From CAZGMJ01 sp964526785 (GTDB lineage Bacteria; Planctomycetota; Phycisphaerae; Sedimentisphaerales; Anaerobacaceae), in contig CAZGMJ010000007.1 in the NCBI GenBank assembly GCA_964526785.1, forward strand, positions 1 through 64,000: a stretch of DNA of 64,000 nt. Reading direction: 5' to 3'. The notes below the pieces were generated by a model. It saw nothing but the letters and a program-made list of their open reading frames with translations, searched no databases and was not told where the DNA came from. The stretch's first letter is position 1, and the number at the start of each line of letters is the position of its first letter. Of the stretch, positions 60,916 through 64,000 are shown in pieces. A program made the position numbers and the translations under genes.

Positions 60916-61837
60916 TCTCCAGTTCTTCGAGTATTTCCGCACCACCCGCCGCCAGCAAAGCTTCGGCAAGTTCTCTGGCGACGTCCTTACTTCGGTCGGC
61001 GCTGCCCTCTTGTTCGAGTGTTATGAACCGTTCTGCCGCCGTATCGGCAACAAATGCAAGCATATGCAGCTTTTCGTCGTCGAGAACGGCATGCACACCC
61101 ACCGGGGCATGGCATCCGCATCGCATCGTGGTCAGCACCTGCCGCTCCGCCATCGCCGTCGTCCGGCCGTGCGTATCGTCAATCGCCGCCACCCACTGAC
61201 GCGACTGCTCATCGTCATCTCTTGTCTGTATCGCCAGCGCACCCTGCGCCGCCGCGGGGATGAACTGCTCCGGATCGAAACTCATCGAGATCTTCGCCTG
61301 CAAATCCAGCCGCTCGATTCCCGCGCGGGCCAGAACCACTGCATCTACTTTGCCTGCCTCGACCATATCCATCCGCGTGCGAACATTCCCCCGAATGGGC
61401 GTAACGTGCAAATCAGGCCGAAGGCGCCGCAATTGCACGGACCGCCGCAGGCTCGATGTGCCGATTCGGGCGTTGCACGGCAAATCCTCGATCGAAGACG
61501 GCCGATCCTTTGCCACCAGGCAATCTTCCACGTGCCGCCGGTCAAAGACCGCAGCTACCGTCAGCCCCTGCCGAGGCGCCGTTGGAAGATCTTTGAGGCT
61601 GTGCACGGCTACATCCGCCTCGCCGCTCAGCAGCGCGTCCTCTACCTGAGTCGTGAAGAAGCCCGTGCTCTTGAGGTTCCAGAGAGCGGTTCGCCGGTCA
61701 CGGTCGCCGCTCGTGGTGATTTCGATCACCTCCACAGACAGCCCCGAATGGCTTCGTCGCAGCGCATCGACCACCATCTGGGTCTGCTGCACGGCCAGAT
61801 CACCGCCGCGGGTGGCAACTCGCAGTACACGGCTCAT
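60890..61837 (-). CDS. hemC: Porphobilinogen deaminase (hydroxymethylbilane synthase)
   Basis: A 315-residue enzyme that polymerises four porphobilinogens. LRVATRGGDLAVQQTQMVVD is the start region, VAVHSLKDLPTAPRQGLTVA contains the substrate-binding Lys-Asp, and ARIGTSSLRRSVQLRRLRPD is conserved. The dipyrromethane cofactor attaches to the Cys of MRCGCHAPVGVHA. I chose ATG 61837, with GGAG 6 nt upstream; the frame extends to 61858. It is the first visible gene of the minus-strand heme operon; hemA and hemL are not in this window. Confidence 0.95.
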   Translation of the reverse strand: MSRVLRVATRGGDLAVQQTQMVVDALRRSHSGLSVEVIEITTSGDRDRRTALWNLKSTGFFTTQVEDALLSGEADVAVHSLKDLPTAPRQGLTVAAVFDRRHVEDCLVAKDRPSSIEDLPCNARIGTSSLRRSVQLRRLRPDLHVTPIRGNVRTRMDMVEAGKVDAVVLARAGIERLDLQAKISMSFDPEQFIPAAAQGALAIQTRDDDEQSRQWVAAIDDTHGRTTAMAERQVLTTMRCGCHAPVGVHAVLDDEKLHMLAFVADTAAERFITLEQEGSADRSKDVARELAEALLAAGGAEILEELENERRGSQS

Positions 61838-62298
61838 ACCACGCTCCAATTCCACCAATACCTCTTAATCGATAACCCACAACTCTTAATATGCCTGCCA
61901 CTCGCATATGTTCGGCTCAGGGCACTAGTCCAATGCTGCCCACAGACCGCCCTCAGCCTTCCGGCAATGCCCCCGAACGAAACGTCCGCCCAGAATGTCT
62001 TTGCTGATAGAATCATGCACTGTCTTTCCCGCGTGCAGTTGCCCGAATAGAGCAACCCAGCGAAGTACTTTGCAGATTTCAGGTGCCGACTCATTGTAAG
62101 GGCTCCAGGGTGGAACGTCAATTGCGGTTGGGCCGCACGATACGCTTCATCATAACTGAGCCAAAACGCTCTCGCCCAGCCATCGTGCGTCTGTTACAAT
62201 AGTCGCGCACTGAGAGCGCAAGAGAACTCGGCGCACATCAGCACCATAGGCACATGTTGAAAACAGGCAACAACATCTCTCATTTCAGGAGCCCTGCA
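61838..62298. other. Divergent intergenic region between hemC and the alpha-galactosidase-like gene
   Basis: About 460 bases. It should hold promoters for both flanking genes. TACAAT at 62195-62200 is a possible plus-strand -10 box without a good -35. ORF 61834-62121 (minus) overlaps hemC and has no recognisable product. Confidence 0.45.
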
Positions 62299-64000
62299 AT
62301 GCAAGCACGCTGGCTGGTATTACTCATGTTATTATGCACTACTCTTGCAGGTGTTACCGCCGGGCAAACGGCCGCGGCTCCAGGCCTGACGATTCAGAAC
62401 CGCCGCATTCGCATATCATGCAACGCCGAGAAAGGCACGTTCCGAGCCGAACAAGAGGGAACTACGTTCCTCGAATCGACTACATTCAACGACACCACAG
62501 CCCTACAAGCGATCACCCTGAGCACAATACACGATTGCCTCGGTCCCGCCCAAGGCCTCGCGTTCGAATATGCTTCAGGCAGAACGTACCATATCATGCT
62601 GTACGACGACCTGCCCTTCGTATGCTTCAGCGTGGAATTCCACAATCCAACCTCGAAGATCCTTGAGATAGATGAGTGCATGCCCGTCCGCCTGCCGACC
62701 CAACCCGGCGCACCAAACACGAACTTACGGATCTTAGGTTGCGACGGGCTGACTCCCGCGACCGAAAAGCGCATCAGCTATACGTTTCTCGCAGTCGCCG
62801 ATCCCCGGGAGAACGCCGGCATGGTCTGCGGCTGGCTGACACATAACCGCGCATCCGGCATTGTCGGATGCTCGCCTGAATCTGATCGGCTCATCATTGA
62901 ACCAGAATCGGAATACGGCGGTTTGCGTCTCGCACCCCACACCCGCATGAAGGGGGAAACCTTCGCCGTCGGGTTCTTTGATGACATCCATCAGGGCCTT
63001 GAAGACTACGCCGATGCCATTGCCCGAAACTACAGGATCGAATTGCCGCCGATCCCCGCAGGTTACTGCACGTGGTATTCCCGTCCGCACGGCGGCGCTT
63101 CCGACCAGCAGCACATGGCCGAGATGGCCGAGTTCTGCGCAGAACACCTCAAGCCGTTCGGCTTCGAGGTGCTTCAGATCGACGACAAATGGCAGATCAG
63201 CGGCCGGGACTTCACCACGCACAAGCCGCAGGGTCCTTATCCGGATGGCATGAAAAAGACCGCGCATAAGATCGCCTCAGCCGGTCTCACCTCGGGCCTT
63301 TGGCTCATCCCCTTCGGCTGGGACCACACGAGAGATATCTTCAGGGAGCATCAGGATTGGTTCGTCCATAGAGAGGCTGATGGCTCGCCTTACGAGGTCC
63401 ATTGGGCGGGGACGTGCATGGATATGACGCATCCGGAGGCTCGGGCATTCCTGCGCGGAGTGTTGAGGCGCATTACACACCAATGGGGCTACAAGTATCT
63501 GAAGATCGACGGCCTCTGGACAGGCATGGCGGTCAGGATTCTCTATCCCGAGCCGACATACAGAGACGACAACCTGGGAGATGCCGTGTTCCACAATCCT
63601 GACAAGACGAATGTCGAAGCCTACCGCGACGGACTCAGGCTGTTGCGCGACGCCGCCGGCGACGATGTCTATGTGCTCGGCTGCAACATCGCTCAGAACA
63701 TGCGGACTCTGGGCGGCTCGATGGGCCTCGTAGACGGCATGCGCGTCGGTCGCGACATCGGAGCAGACTGGAAGAGAATTATCCCGTGCGTGGAGATGGG
63801 TTCCCGCCTGTACTTCCTGCACGACAGGGTCTGGCATAACGATCCCGATTGTCTGATGCTGCGAGAGCCGATGACGCTGGAGCAGGCGAGGGCGTGGGGC
63901 TCATGGATAGGAATCAGCGGTCAGCTTAATATGGTCAGCGAATGGCTCCCCGGCCTGCCGGCCGAACGGCTCGACATCGTCAAACGCACCATGCCCAATC
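62299..64000 (+). CDS. Alpha-galactosidase-like glycoside hydrolase (clan GH-D, GH36-like), cut by window edge
   Basis: The frame is open from ATG 62299 (AGGAG 7 nt upstream) to the window end, 567 residues so far. The signal peptide is in RWLVLLMLLCTTLAGVTAG. An N-terminal beta domain (about 25-250) precedes a (beta/alpha)8 barrel. The barrel has GYCTWYSRPHGGASDQQHM, FGFEVLQIDDKWQI, TSGLWLIPFGWD, AGTCMDMTHPEARAFLRGVL and YKYLKIDGLW, where the Asp of LKIDG aligns with the clan GH-D nucleophile. The probable acid/base Asp is in the segment after MRVGRDIGADW. Substrate could be alpha-galactoside or another alpha-linked sugar. It adds to the CAZymes of this genome segment. Confidence 0.82.
   Translation, partial: MQARWLVLLMLLCTTLAGVTAGQTAAAPGLTIQNRRIRISCNAEKGTFRAEQEGTTFLESTTFNDTTALQAITLSTIHDCLGPAQGLAFEYASGRTYHIMLYDDLPFVCFSVEFHNPTSKILEIDECMPVRLPTQPGAPNTNLRILGCDGLTPATEKRISYTFLAVADPRENAGMVCGWLTHNRASGIVGCSPESDRLIIEPESEYGGLRLAPHTRMKGETFAVGFFDDIHQGLEDYADAIARNYRIELPPIPAGYCTWYSRPHGGASDQQHMAEMAEFCAEHLKPFGFEVLQIDDKWQISGRDFTTHKPQGPYPDGMKKTAHKIASAGLTSGLWLIPFGWDHTRDIFREHQDWFVHREADGSPYEVHWAGTCMDMTHPEARAFLRGVLRRITHQWGYKYLKIDGLWTGMAVRILYPEPTYRDDNLGDAVFHNPDKTNVEAYRDGLRLLRDAAGDDVYVLGCNIAQNMRTLGGSMGLVDGMRVGRDIGADWKRIIPCVEMGSRLYFLHDRVWHNDPDCLMLREPMTLEQARAWGSWIGISGQLNMVSEWLPGLPAERLDIVKRTMPN

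Noticed and set aside
61834..62121. 95-codon minus-strand ORF upstream of hemC
   Set aside because: It overlaps the hemC start, has no good ribosome-binding site, and its translation is not protein-like.
1..64000. tRNA or rRNA genes, CRISPR arrays, IS elements, prophage, defence systems
   Set aside because: No T-loop/anticodon patterns, regularly spaced short repeats, transposase or integrase motifs, or defence-gene domains were seen in the intergenic regions or reading frames.

Overview
The window looks like chromosomal DNA of an anaerobic planctomycete, most likely class Phycisphaerae (Sedimentisphaerales-like). This is inferred from several things together: a truncated copy of the planctomycete hypothetical protein that starts MATAAQIEANRRN, a Cys-type sulfatase with a Tat signal, a secreted protein ending in a dockerin-like segment, an [FeFe]-hydrogenase operon, the siroheme-dependent (Ahb) heme route, and LPS/Kdo genes. 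No rRNA, tRNA, CRISPR array, transposase or phage gene was recognised.

Left part (1-10016). After the truncated gene comes about 1 kb of non-coding, repeat-rich DNA. Then follows a minus-strand glycan cluster, in transcription order: GHMP-kinase-like protein, mannose-1-phosphate guanylyltransferase-like protein, GH95 alpha-L-fucosidase-like enzyme, SSS sodium symporter, the remnant of a deleted gene with a Tat start and a HEAT-like tail, and an intact sulfatase. Together they suggest use of a sulfated, fucose-containing polysaccharide.

Signalling and hydrogen metabolism (10517-24964). A response regulator and a REC-PAS-PAS histidine kinase are followed by a ten-gene minus-strand operon: rex, Cache-HAMP histidine kinase, [2Fe-2S] protein, hydB, hydA, hydG, hydC, hydE, CheY-like regulator, hydF. 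It encodes an NADH-linked, probably electron-bifurcating [FeFe]-hydrogenase, all three H-cluster maturases and its own redox regulation. A Rex-type operator and a good sigma70-like promoter precede rex.

Middle (24965-40134). Plus strand: an EF-G-like GTPase closed by a terminator, then a BlaI/M56 (BlaR1-like) pair under two abutting BlaI-type operators. Minus strand: GH26-like glycosidase, APH-fold kinase, Ser/Thr kinase. Plus strand again: etfB, etfA, acyl-CoA dehydrogenase and a HAD phosphatase.

Envelope and PTS block (40135-51961, minus). LPG-synthase-like membrane protein, DUF502, hpf, ptsN, ptsH, ptsI, DUF2344, RNase G, kdsD, kdsC and a 940-residue LptC-like protein. This resembles the E. 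coli kdsD-kdsC-lptC...rpoN-hpf-ptsN-npr neighbourhood, with rpoN, lptA and lptB missing.

Right part (52060-64000). Plus strand: hisI and a secreted triple-repeat/GEVED/dockerin-like protein behind a small upstream ORF. Minus strand: a heme operon hemC, cobA-hemD fusion, ahbC, hemB, ahbD, ahbA-ahbB fusion. Plus strand: a clan GH-D alpha-galactosidase-like gene that runs off the window.

Starts were reassigned from longest-ORF starts wherever a Shine-Dalgarno sequence or family alignment decided. All function calls come from reading motifs, not from database searches.
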